This document shows, in pieces, positions 10,142 through 20,502 of a stretch of 64,000 bases of DNA; the stretch's first letter is position 1; the number at the start of each line of letters is the position of its first letter. The position numbers and the translations under genes were made by a program. Origin of the DNA: Brachypterus glaber. Lineage: Eukaryota; Arthropoda; Insecta; Coleoptera; Kateretidae. The stretch is from positions 49,519,794 through 49,583,793 of the forward strand of contig OY294046.1 in NCBI GenBank assembly GCA_958510825.1, written 5' to 3'. Below the pieces are notes generated by a model that saw only the letters and a list, made by a program, of their open reading frames with translations, was not told where the DNA came from and ran no database searches.

Positions 10142-10837
10142 TAGAGCATATTTATTCACAGCGCCTAGGCACAGGCGCGCCTGCTCTAGAATAATGTTAT
10201 AGGGTAGTTTCGAATTTTTCAATTTTCCAAAAAGTCCGTCCGTCCGTCCGTCCGTCCTTCCGTCCGTCCGCACGATTTTTATAGACTCGATAACTCAAGA
10301 ACGAATAATTCGATCCTTGAGGAAAAATCAAGTTCTACAAGGGGAAGATCCCAATTGTTTTTGAAAGTAATCCCCCAAAAACAAAAAAGTTATGGAGGGT
10401 AAAACTTTTAAAAAAATTGAAAAAAGCTGAAACAATCGGAATTTTATTTTTTTCCGAATAATATAACTTTTTCAGGAAAAATAGCTTTTATTAGGATAAA
10501 TTTTACCAGTTTTGAAAGTAGTGCCCTCAAGAACAAAAAAGGTTATGGGGGGTGAAAGTTTTTAAAAAAATCGAAAAAAAGCTAAAAGAAAATTCCGATT
10601 AACGTAACTTTTTCATAAAAAATTACTTTATAATGATTAATAATACCAATTTTAAAAGCAATCCCCCCAAAAATAAAAAATTAAAGAGCGGTTAAACTTT
10701 TTTATGAAATTTTTTTTATTGATTTTTTTTTAATTTTTCCTTTTTAAATAAAGATCTTATTTAAAAAAAATTGTTTTTGATTATTTTGTTTTTTATTTTT
10801 TCAAAAATTTTTCGTTTTTCGCAAAAAAAAATTCTCA
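10142..10837 (+). repeat. CCGT-bearing AT-rich repeat family, copy 1
   Basis: It opens with a short GC-rich hairpin (CTAGAGCA 10142, TGCTCTAG to 10188), then (CCGT)n at about 10234-10270. CGATAACTCAAGAACGAATA follows, then repeated blocks ending in AAAAAAGTTATGG. Related copies: 15335-15812, 29120-29390, 33779-33990, 41915-43150, 44029-44590 and 51449-52214. No ORF. It is an insect-type dispersed repeat of unknown superfamily. Confidence 0.7.
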
Positions 10838-11608
10838 TATACAGGGTGTTTCGGAAGGAAAGGGAAATGTTTTAAGGATGTGTTCTAAATGTCAAAATAA
10901 GAAAATAATTGGTTTGGACTTTTTGAATAGTAATTAATTTGACAACAAATAAGTAAATCCAAAAATTACTAAAAAATACCTTAACGGATATTTTGAAAGA
11001 TACCAAGGTCGGAAACGGTTTTTAAAATAACTAGTTTAAAAATCTTTTTTTTTTTCTAAGTTGGCTTTCAGAATCTGTTTTTCACCAGTTGACTTTCAAA
11101 ATGCTTTTGGTCAAATAATAAGGTTTTGATTTCCTTTTTTATTGTCAAAATAAAAAATATTCAGAACTTCAGAACCAAATATTATTTTTCCTACGACCTA
11201 GTTAGTAGCTAGTGTCTATTTCCCACCCGTTGAAAAGTGACAATCAGCTGATTTTACATATCTGATGTCAGAAAATTGGTAAACGTCAAACACATAACCT
11301 CAATTTGTCGAAATAATTTTAAAATAATTTTTCCGTTTTTTTTTTATGTTTAGGTTTTAGGTCGTACGAAAAATAGTATACGCACCTCGACACAAACCAT
11401 TTCAGTGCACATCGATGTGCACTAAAGACTAGGTTCGCGTACTTAATGTGTAATATACTATTACAAACGGCTTAAAATCGAAAACAAACACCCCTGTATC
11501 TCGGAAAGCAAGCATTTTCAGACCCCTGTTTCTAGGAACTTATTTTCTTATTTTGACATCTGGTTAGAACACATGCTTTAATTGTTTCCCTCCGGGAATA
11601 CCCTATAT
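10838..11608. mobile_element. Inverted-repeat element with CAGGGTGTTTC end, carrying a cassette
   Basis: The left end TATACAGGGTGTTTCGGAAG pairs with a right end whose complement reads ATATAGGGTATTCCCGGAGG. ATGTCAAAATAAGAAAATAA is also present in inverted copies at about 10890 and 11540. The centre holds the palindromic cassette 11359-11463 and an outward-facing border motif at 11179-11198. Confidence 0.7.
11359..11463. repeat. CpG-rich palindromic cassette (d)
   Basis: The left border GGTCGTACGAAAAATAGTAT at 11359 is followed by a 20 bp perfect palindrome, AGTGCACATCGATGTGCACT (11404-11423). The right border ends AATATACTATTAC. A second border, GGTCGTAGGAAAAATAATAT, lies on the minus strand at 11179-11198, facing away. 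Confidence 0.65.
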
Positions 11609-11879
11609 TTTCTAAATTACTATTTGAAACTTTAAATGTTCTAAAAAATTACATAGATTTTATTAAAACCAATTTTCATAACCATTTTCGTGAAAAAAGT
11701 CCAAACCATTTTCGTGAAAATTTAATTGGAGCAGTAGTACTTGGCGGGTAGGCTCTAGCCCTGATAACTAGCCTCCATGACCCGATTTTCTACAAGTTAC
11801 TTGGTTAACAAGCTGGACGGAAAATCTTTATATGACTTTTTTAGCGATAACCTAGAAAACGCCGTTCAGTTTTAAAATC

Positions 11880-12480
11880 ATGTTCTGCACAGAAAATTGC
11901 TTTTGCAGAATTATGCGCCTTCGCTACATAGTACATTGTTACACCTCCGCGAAGCTCTGGTGACATCGATTTTGTGTTGAACCTGACCTGGCTTAATGCA
12001 GAGGATATTAGCTTAAATGCACTCGACCGCTCTATTTACGATAAAACTAGATAAAGTTGCATGGGTGGACTTTATTAAAAGTTCGACTTTATTTTTGCTT
12101 GTTTTTGCAAATATTTTCTTATTATTAACGAGTCATTAACTATTTCACTAGAAACTCGAAATTTGGTACGATTTTCCATATTATAAAAATACATTTTTTT
12201 ACACATTTTCGTAAAAATCGAAATGGAGTAAATTGGTTAACAAGCCAGTAAACCTTTGTTAGCGATATCCTAAATAAAAAACGCCGTAAGTCTTTAAATC
12301 ATGTTTCTTTCTATTTTGTACAAAAAAAATCGTTTGCAGAACTATGTTTTAAGGCAGGGAGCTCCGATGACACTGATTTTATGTTGAACCTGACCTGGCT
12401 CAATTCAAGGGATATTATTTTAAAGGCACTGAACTTTCCTATTTACGAGAGCTCAAGATAGAGTTGCTGCAGCATGGATA
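11880..12480 (+). repeat. Dispersed repeat R, copies 2 and 3
   Basis: Copy 2 (about 11880-12065) and copy 3 (about 12300-12470) both carry GAACCTGACCTGGCT, preceded by an AAATCATGTT block and a GCAGAA(C/T)TATG block. The order is the same in copies 1 and 4. Copy 3 is the most diverged. Confidence 0.7.
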
Positions 12481-12646
12481 AAAAAGTAAAGAAATACAAG
12501 GGTGGATAAAGTAAAGAAATAGAAGGGTGATAAAAGTAAAGAAATACAAGGACGAAGCAAGAGTACGAAAAAGAAGAGTGCCGATCAATAGAAACTATTA
12601 TAGTAGTACCGCATGTTTGTGGACGAATATCTTCGCAAATCGGCCT
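12481..12646. repeat. Short tandem stretch
   Basis: AAAGTAAAGAAATACAAGG-type units of about 29 bp recur three times at 12480-12555, then the sequence becomes unremarkable. Confidence 0.6.
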
Positions 12647-12830
12647 CTATATAGACTATATAGACTATACTGCCCTGTTAAATTTAAGGGCAGTAAGTAA
12701 CAATTGTCGCATAGCGGCGTTTTCACGTCAACCCTCATGTAATATGTTGAAAACGCTGCTATTGACCAATGTCATTTACTGCCCTTTACTTTATCGGGGC
12801 AGTATAGACTATATAGACTATGCCTGTAGA
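12647..12830. mobile_element. Hairpin related to the TGTGGCTTGG family, different ends
   Basis: The ends are CTATATAGACTATACTGCCC and its complement. The inner arms match the 6001 family (GCGTTTTCACGTCAAC, GTAATATGTTGAAAACGCTG). Same core with different termini, so it is a diverged or recombined relative. Confidence 0.7.
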
Positions 12831-13462
12831 TATAGTCATCGCCCGAAACACTACCCTATAAGAATAGAAATTTTTAGTTTTAAACATAATTATACAAATA
12901 TTAATTTATTATTCCATTAATCTATTTTCTAATCATCGTACAGTCTACAGTACTCACTCTGTACGAGGATTAAAAAATAGATTGATGGAATTGATGGAAT
13001 AGATTGATCGACTACCCTTTTTAGTTTACTTTGGTCTACTCGGATCCATAGACAAGGAAAGACCTCCAAAGCCGTTGCGGAATACTGTGATAAATGTGCC
13101 TAGCGCATCTGAGATAAATTTGCACATGCGCACTACTATTGTTGTTTTTGACGAGTATTTTTAACCTTAGTTTTGTGTGTCAACTAAAAATTGTAAAAAA
13201 TTCAACAAAAAACAATAAATATCTAGGAAGAAAAGTCGAAATAGTTTTTTTAAAATTATTTTATAAGAATTTTTCGAGGTGTATTTGAGTTTCGGGATTT
13301 GGTACACCTACTTTGAGTACACCAGGGATTGACCCTTTGCTCTTCATAAAGCAACAATACAGGTCAGTTATAAACAAATGCAGCAAAAAATCAATTAAAA
13401 CACAGTAGAAGTCGAAAAATTAACAGAAACAAACGACGATCTGACACTACTGACAGTATAAA
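12831..13462. other. Mostly unassigned; hairpin at 12912-12990
   Basis: TTCCATTAATCTATTTTCTA at 12912 pairs with TAGATTGATGGAA ending at 12990, around a GTACAG...CTGTAC turn. Beyond it I see no gene or repeat partner. Confidence 0.55.
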
Positions 13463-13556
13463 CACCCCAGTATTGGTTTGCCATATCTCTATTTTCGGAC
13501 ATTTTAAGATTTTTACTGGGGGATTTTTGGAGATAAGCCAAATGAATACTGGGGTG
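13463..13556. repeat. Small hairpin with CACCCCAGTATT ends
   Basis: CACCCCAGTATTGGTTTG at 13463 pairs with CAAATGAATACTGGGGTG ending at 13556. ATATCT and AGATAA extend the arms. It forms the 5' part of the open frame described next. Confidence 0.65.
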
Positions 13557-13868
13557 ACGAATTGTTTTACGACCGACAGCATTTTACAGTTGATAGAGAT
13601 GCGTACTGGGCAAGGTCAGATATATTGCGTTACGTCATTTCGCTGCCCCGTTCTGTCCCAAAATAATCTTGCGCAGGCTGGACTAATGGTTCTCTTTCCT
13701 TCTCTATGCTCGGATCCGGATAAGGGCAATAATAGCAAACATAAGTCTTTTAATAGGGGTCCTTACGGGTCACTGTGGGCTTATTCGGAACCTATGTCTC
13801 ATGCAGACGTAAACGATCCGCCCTGTCCTGGGTGTGGAATGGACGATGTAGCGTCCTACCGTTCATAG
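13473..13868 (+). other. Unrecognised open frame of 131 codons, doubtful
   Basis: The first 28 or so codons are hairpin sequence. The remainder (about 13590-13868) has higher GC than its surroundings and ends with a Cys-Pro-Gly-Cys-Gly-Met segment (CPGCGMDDVA). I recognise no family. It could be a fragment of a transposon or captured exon, or chance. There is no start context, splice signal or neighbour to support a gene. Confidence 0.15.
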
Positions 13869-13943
13869 GAGAGTGTAAGGCTAGAGGCAAACTCAAATTC
13901 ATTTTTCATTTATTAGAATTCATTTATTAGAAAGTAAACTAAG

Positions 13944-14759
13944 CTATACCGGGTGTTTCAGGAAGGTGGTTCACCCCTTAACTTTTTTATTTTTTTATGT
14001 AGGATAGTGAAATTTGCAGGAGCTATATTATCTATAATTTAGAATTTTTTGACATGGTTAGACATTTTTTGGCACTTCCGGTTTCACCGGAAATGAATCG
14101 AAATTTTGATTTGTAATTGGAACACCCTGTATATTTTTACACATTTTGATTTAAAAATCAATTCTGAGTACAAGCATGTGCCACTTGTCAATTTTTGACA
14201 GGTCGTTTCATTTTTTATTTAAATTTTTATTTTAAATCTAGAGTGCTTTAAATTAGCTCAGTCGCTTAATTTTTGGTCTAGTATTTTCATAAAAATTTTG
14301 ATTTTTTTCCCAAAACTCTAAAGGCTCTTAAAGGTTCAAAAATCATACTTTGGTCCATAAGTTATTTTTTTTTTCAAATGGAAAGAGGGTGGCTTTCTTG
14401 CGAACATTTTGATACCACACATGAATAGTTTATGTGGAAGAACTTGGCATTAAAACACAAAAGATTTAAAATGAAGATTTAACTAAAAAATTAAATGACC
14501 TGTCAAAATTTGACAAGTGACACATGCTTGTTCTCAGAATTGACTTCTGAACAAAATATGTAAAAATATACAGGGTGTTCAATTTAAAAATCGAAAGTTC
14601 GATTCATTTCCGGTCAAACCGAAAGTGCCAAAAAATTTCTAACTATGTCAAAAAATCTTAAATTATACATAATATAGCTTCTGCAAATTTTAAGATCCTA
14701 CCTAAAAAAAGTAAAACAGTTAAGAGAGGTGAACCACCTTCCTAAAACACCCGGTATAG
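13944..14759. mobile_element. Fold-back element, family C, about 816 bp
   Basis: CTATACCGGGTGTTTCAGGA at 13944 pairs with the complement ending at 14759. Arms of about 330 bp include GGTGGTTCACC / GGTGAACCACC, GGAACACCCTGTATATTTTT / AAAAATATACAGGGTGTTC, and CAAGCATGTGCCACTTGTCA with its near complement. An internal CAGGGTGTTC looks like a second element end, suggesting a composite. Non-coding. Confidence 0.85.
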
Positions 14760-15114
14760 TAGTTTAGGCTCAGACAGGAAGAATGGAAGAGTGGAGCCTC
14801 CTGGTCTGGATAAATTTTGAAAGAAAGAAGATAGGCAGTAGGTTGAGTAGGTTTTCTCGGACCAGAAAAAAAGGGCCATCGGACCTACTTGTCAGGCGTT
14901 GTAGCCTACCCACCTTTACTACTACTAATATACTACTAAAGGCAATATTAATAGGTTTGTTTTGGTTTGTTCACCTTCCTCCCCTCCCTATTTTATGCCT
15001 CCACATCCCCCAATAGAGCTTCACATTTGTTGTACCTGGTGATAAAAATTTGAATCTCTATTGGTCAGGACTGATTCGGACACTTCAGAACTTGAAACCA
15101 AAACAAACAAAACA
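14760..15114. other. No recognised feature
   Basis: Somewhat GC-richer sequence. The 77-codon frame at 14783 shows no domain, repeated copy or start context that I can support. Confidence 0.35.
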
Positions 15115-15320
15115 AAAAGCAATTATTAATTTTGCAGAACTATGCGCCTCTGTTATAAACAGAGCCTTGAATTTATATCGTAATGATTATAACCATTAAA
15201 TCGTTCGATCAGTACACCTCCGCGGAGCTCTGTTGACATTGATTTTATGTTGAACCTGACCTGGCTCAATGCAAGGTATATTAGCTAAAATGCACTGGAA
15301 GGCTCCGTTTACAAAACCCA
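15115..15320 (+). repeat. Dispersed repeat R, copy 4
   Basis: GCAGAACTATGCGCCTCTG, CACCTCCGCGGAGCTCTG and GAACCTGACCTGGCTCAATG appear in the same order as in copies 1 to 3. CCGCGGAGCTC forms a small GC-rich palindrome. Confidence 0.75.
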
Positions 15321-15334
15321 TTTTTTCTCAATTA

Positions 15335-15501
15335 TTATACTATTCACGCGCCTGCGCTAGAATATTTAATTTTTTTTTTGTTTTTCTCAAAAAGAAAATT
15401 TAATCATAAATTTTAAAAAGTTTTTGAATTTATTTTTTTTGAAAATAATTTTTTTTTATTTTTTTTTAAGTATTTGGGAAAATGCACTATACCATTTACT
15501 G

Positions 15502-15543
<42 letters not shown>

Positions 15544-15812
15544 TTTATTTACGGAAAAATCCAATTTGACAGTATAAAATATATATATAATAAATATAAC
15601 AACAATAAATACTAAATAAATAATATATAATTAATTAATATAAAAAGTAAAAATTCGGAATAACTAATTAAAGCTAACATTTTTCAAATCACTGGTATTA
15701 AGTTGCCTCTTAAATGCACTTAAACTTGTAAAAAAATCCAAATCTAAAAAGTTTGAATAATATATGATGGAATGCGTAGCATTACATATCTTCACGGCTT
15801 GTTTTCTAAATA
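15335..15812 (+). repeat. CCGT-bearing family, short copy, with (AAT)n
   Basis: It opens with TTATTATACTATTCACGCGC and ends with GCATTACATATCTTCACGGC, the two termini seen in the longer copies (51449-52214; 41915-43150 inverted). Most of the interior is gone. An (AAT)n microsatellite occupies 15504-15542. Confidence 0.65.
15504..15542. repeat. (AAT)n microsatellite
   Basis: About 13 uninterrupted ATA/TAA units. Confidence 0.95.
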
Positions 15813-15956
15813 ACTCACCAGGTAGTTGAAAGAGAAACTTTAATTGAAGACATTTCTATATTAATCTAAGTAATTTTTATACCCATTTTCGTGAAAATCT
15901 AAGTTAAAAAGCTGGACGGTAACCCTTAAAATGGACAAGCCGCTTGAGGCTATTAT

Positions 15957-17211
15957 ACATGACGTAAAGTTTTTAAATCATGTTTTTCCCTGTTCTACAG
16001 GGTGTATTTGAAATAGCGTAGGAAATTTTAACAGGTGATTCTACATGATAAAATATGACAAAAAGTTCCTATAAACATATGTCTAAAAATGCGTCATAAG
16101 GGAGCTACGCCCCTTTGAAAGTGGCTAAAAAAATCGGTTTTTAATAACTCAGGAACCCTTTGAGATATATTAACAAGGTTTTACACGTGAATTAATCCTA
16201 ATAAGGCCCATCTTTGTATGTCATTTTGACGTACTTATTTAAACCAGGGGTGTGCGAAACGGGGGGGCCTTATCAGTTTTTTGTCCCAAACTTTTTTCTG
16301 TGTAACTTTTTTGCAATTTTATTTTTGAAATATGATTCCTCAGGTCAAAATACATAAAAAAGGTACTCCTGTTGTAATACTGTAGGATTAACCGTTTTCG
16401 AGAAAAGTTCATTTGAAGGTGGAAATTTCACGGTTCGAGGACGAAAAATTAAATACTAAAATGTCGAAAACCAAAATTTTAATGATGCAGTGTTATTCTA
16501 CATCAAAAACTAAGAAAAAAAGTTTCCATACATGTAGGTCGAAAAAACGCTTTTAAAGCTACCATAGCCCTTTAAAAATGGTGCATATTTAGGAGACCAT
16601 AGCTCCATTAGGATTGATTTTTGAGAAGTACCTGTATATGAGGTTTTTTTCTTAGTTTTTAATGTACATTAGCCCTGCATTATTAAAATTTTGGTTTTCA
16701 ACATTTTAGTATTTAATTTTTCGCCCTCGAACCGTGGAATTTTACCTTCAAATTAATTTTTCTCGAAAACGGTTAATCCTACAGTATTACAACAAGAGTA
16801 CCTTTTTTATGTATTTTGACCTGAGGAATCATATTTCAAAAATAAAATTGCAAAAAAGTTACACAGAAAAAAGCTTGGGACAAAAAACTGATAAGCCCCC
16901 TTCCGTTTCGCACACCCCTGGTTTAAATAAGTACGTGAAAATGACATACAAAGATGGGCCTTATTAGGATTAATTCACGTGCAAAACCTCGTTAATATAT
17001 CTCAAAGGGTTCCTGAGTTATTAAATAAAAACCGATTTTTTTAGCCAATTTCAAAGGGGCGTAGCTCCCTTATGACGCATTTTTAGACATATGTTTATAG
17101 GAACTTTTTGTCATATTTTATCGTATAATCACCTGTTAAAATTTCCTACGCTATTTCAAATACACCCTGTACATGACATAAACTTTTTAAATCATGTTTT
17201 TCCCCGTTCTA
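15957..17211. mobile_element. Fold-back element, family D, with 40 bp direct flanks
   Basis: The element proper is about 15996-17171: TACAGGGTGTATTTGAAATA with its complement, and arms of about 580 bp. The arms include GGGAGCTACGCCCCTTTGAA, ACCAGGGGTGTGCGAAAC and CTACAGTATTAC in both orientations. The turn is near 16590. Flanking direct repeats of about 40 bp (15957-15997 and 17170-17211, both with TTTTTAAATCATGTTTTTCC) differ at a few positions. The ORF at 16734-16967 is arm sequence. Confidence 0.85.
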
Positions 17212-17260
17212 TACAGAAAATTGCATATATGTTTAAAATGTAATACACTAGCTGAAATGT

Positions 17261-18049
17261 GTCCCTAGTGTTTTCCCTCTAAAACCGTATCCATGTTGGA
17301 GAGATAAAAGCATTGCTGCTGCTGTCAAAAAATGTTTCAGTTTGTCCGAGTTGCCACTTAATAAATTTAGAATTTTTATTTATTGCGGAAACATTTGAAA
17401 TTTTAATGTTCGTAAAGAAGAATATCGTTTTAATAGGGAATTTTAGGCTAAATGACAAAAATAGGAAATTTTGAGCTAAATGATAAAGATAGGGGAAAAT
17501 ACCCACGAATGGGGCATATTAAAGTCCCTAGTGTTTTCCCTCTAAAACCGTATCCATATTGGAGAGATAAAAGCATTGCTGCTGCTGTCAAAAAATGTTT
17601 CAGTTTGTCCGAGTTGCCACTTAATAAATTTAGAATTTTTATTTATTGCGGAAACATTTGAAATTTTAATGTTCATAAAGAAGAATATCGTTTTAATAGG
17701 AAATTTTAGGCTAAATGACAAAAATAGGAAATTTTGAGCTAAATGATAAAGATAGGGGAAAATACCCACGAATGGGACATATTAAAGTCCCTAGTGTTTT
17801 CCCTCTAAAACCGTATCCATATTGGAGAGATAAAAGCATTGCTGCTGCTGTCAAAAAATGTTTCAGTTTGTCCGAGTTGCCACTTAATAAATTTAGAATT
17901 TTTATTTATTGCGGAAACATTTGAAATTTTAATGTTCATAAAGAAGAATATCGTTTTAATAGGGAATTTTAGGCTAAATGACAAAAATAGGAAATTTTGA
18001 GCTAAATGACAAAGATAGGGGAAAATACCCACGAATGGGACATATTATT
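17261..18049 (+). repeat. Tandem array, 263 bp unit x3
   Basis: GTCCCTAGTGTTTTCCCTCT begins units at 17261, 17524 and 17787 (exact 263 bp spacing). The units differ by only a few substitutions. Each yields the same 69-codon plus-strand and 75-codon minus-strand frames. The shared frames follow from the repeat and are not evidence of genes. The array ends at about 18046. Confidence 0.95.
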
Positions 18050-18309
18050 GAATGGGACAGTGCCTGTTTCTAAACTGTGCTTCGTAATTTTTGGTTTTTG
18101 TTACCATGCTTAGATGACCCTACATTTGCAGTTAAAAAATAATAAAAATTGGCAAAGTTTACGCAGCTGGGTTTTTGACAAATTTAACAAGTCAGTTTTA
18201 CCAAGTCAAAAGTAAATTTTTTAATAATTTTTAAAGATATTTTATTGACGAAAGGCAAAAGGAAATTGTTTGAATTGGGTTTATGTAATAGTCTAGAACA
18301 ACACGAAAC

Positions 18310-19626
18310 ATATCGATTGCGTAGAATGAAAAGCTCGTATATCGGTTTTCAATAAATTTGTCAATGACATTAAATGTCTTTGTCAAAACTTAAAAATGTA
18401 GGGGAGATTATATCACCATGTGCATATTTTTTTCTTGTAAGCCCTATTTTTCAAAAATAAATATATTTTACTTAAAATTTTGTCAGTATTTAAATTTGCT
18501 TTACATTTTGCTTTCCACCAAAATCTCGGAATACCTACTGTCCGAGAAGTAGCTGGAAAGCAGTCCTTGGATTGGTAAAAAAATCATGTTTTGTATTGCC
18601 TATTTTTGCGTTTTATGGCTTTATATGCAAAAACATATTTAAGTAAAAAAATCTGTCTGTAGGTCTGTCGGTACACAACTTAAACTATAAATTTCTCGAT
18701 TCAATTTTTTTTTTGGTGATTATCGGGCCTGCGGGTTGGGAAAGTTTTTGGATGAAAATCTTGCATAACTTGAGAGAATCCGTAATAAACCAAAGAAGTG
18801 CACTGAAAAAACTAAATATAATGATCTACAGGAGTTAAAAGTTGTGATTCCAAAAATATATCATAATTTTTATGATGAACTTATTCACCTTAAATAATAA
18901 TTATTAATTTTAATTTGTTCAATTTGTGGAAGGACAATGTTAAAAATGATCGAATTTTTGCCCCTCCGATAAAAGTTTATTAATAGTATTGAATAGTTAT
19001 TTTGGTTCCAAAATAACTAAAAAATATTTTTAAATTGTTAAAAATAATCAAATTTTTGCTCCTCCAATAGAGGTTATGTGATATTATAAAATAGTAAAAA
19101 TACTTATTTAGCCAAAAACAATCGGGAACAATTTTAAAATGTGCTATTGCGTAATCATTTGAAAACGATCCACCCCAAATACCTTGTAAACTAAGCACAA
19201 TATAAAAATTAAAAATTATTTCATTTTGTGCTTAGTTTGCGAGGTATTTGGTGTGGATTGTTTTCGAATGATCACCCTACCCTGTATTACGCAATAGCAT
19301 ATTTCAAAAATGTTCCCGATTGTTTTCGGCGAAGTATTTTTTACAATTATTTTAGGACAAAAATAACTATTTTATTTCAATTAACTTTTATTGGACGGGC
19401 AAAAATTCAATGATTTTTAACATTGCCTTTGCTTAATAAAGTTTAGATATAATTTTCGTTAAAAAGTCCAAACCTTGGTTTTGCTTTTATTTATCGGTAA
19501 TTAAAAAATTATCTGTGATCTCATCTCCCCTATAGTATAAAACTATTGACGTTCACATTCAATGTCAGTTTAAAAATTCAATATGTCGAAAAAATATCCG
19601 AGCTTTTCATTCTACGCGATCGATAT
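18310..19626. mobile_element. Long fold-back, about 1.3 kb
   Basis: ATATCGATTGCGTAGAATGA at 18310 pairs with the complement ending at 19626. TAGGGGAGAT and ATCTCCCCTA pair further in. Around the centre, CGGGAACAATTTTAAAATGTG and TTGTGCTTAGTTTGCGAGG-type text pair with inverted partners, turning near 19205. The middle of each arm (about 18430-18900) matches less well. Short ORFs (18980-, 19228-) are arm translations. Confidence 0.8.
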
Positions 19627-20502
19627 ACCAAATAATCGATTATTATAGATAATTTATCTTATCTTTAAGGTAATTTTTTTTAGCCTATTTTTTTTTGATA
19701 ATATTGTTAGTGTTCTTGAATGGGTCAAATTTCTTTTTCTTGAATAGGAAAACTATTTTACTGCATACTTTATTTCCATTTATTTTTTTTTAATAACAAT
19801 TCACTCTAAAAGAGCAGAAAGTGTCTATGATACCACCCATACAACAATTTAAAACAGAACTCAAAACAAACTAATATTTGATATTGATTCAAGAAAACAT
19901 GTACCAAAGTTTGGTAAAATTATTTAAAGTAAATTCTATGTAAAAAAATGACTTTTTGTCATCCTAGGCAATCCCAGTCATTTACTATTTTGAGTTCTTC
20001 TTAAACCTGGCTGTCCTTTTAATAAATGTCAGGATGTTGGCCCAGGGCCCAGGTCTCTTTGTTCCTCATGGTTGAGCAGGTACCATTACTAGTTGAAAAC
20101 ATTTTTAATTTTTTTGTGAGTGGTGACGTATTTGTCATCGTCATCTAGAAAATTTGAAATGGGGGGATTTGTTTTTAGGTTTGGACTTTTTAGGTTCCTT
20201 CCCGTTTCGAACGACACAAAATTATAATAGCAAAATAATTGTCTTTTTAAAACAGCAGGTGGATGTGAATTATTGATTGTATATTATTGTATAGAAATTG
20301 GGTCAATGCTGATGCAGTGGACATTAATATATAGTTTGTTTATGCATTATGCACGTATACATCATATTTTTCTTACTTTTTATGAAAACATTGGCAAATC
20401 ACCATATTTAGGCTTCCAGGATTTGCATTTCTATTTATGAATTTTTATCTTTGTTTAATAAAACTACCAATGTCCTCAAAACAGTTCTTTCTCCTACAGT
20501 TA
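19627..20502. other. Mostly unassigned
   Basis: At 20080-20160, GGTACCATTACTAGTTGA and a following TTTTTGTGAGTGGT-like block resemble 37500-37570, a short dispersed relic. GGCCCAGGGCCC at 20040 is a small palindrome. Nothing else recognised. Confidence 0.45.

Noticed and set aside
16734..16967. 77-codon frame as a gene
   Set aside because: It lies wholly in one arm of a 1.2 kb fold-back element.
17279..18032. Conserved 75-codon (minus) and 69-codon (plus) frames in three copies
   Set aside because: Conservation follows from the recent 263 bp tandem duplication; no start context or domain.
17261..18049. CRISPR-like regular array
   Set aside because: The unit is 263 bp and repeats throughout its length, with no unique spacers.
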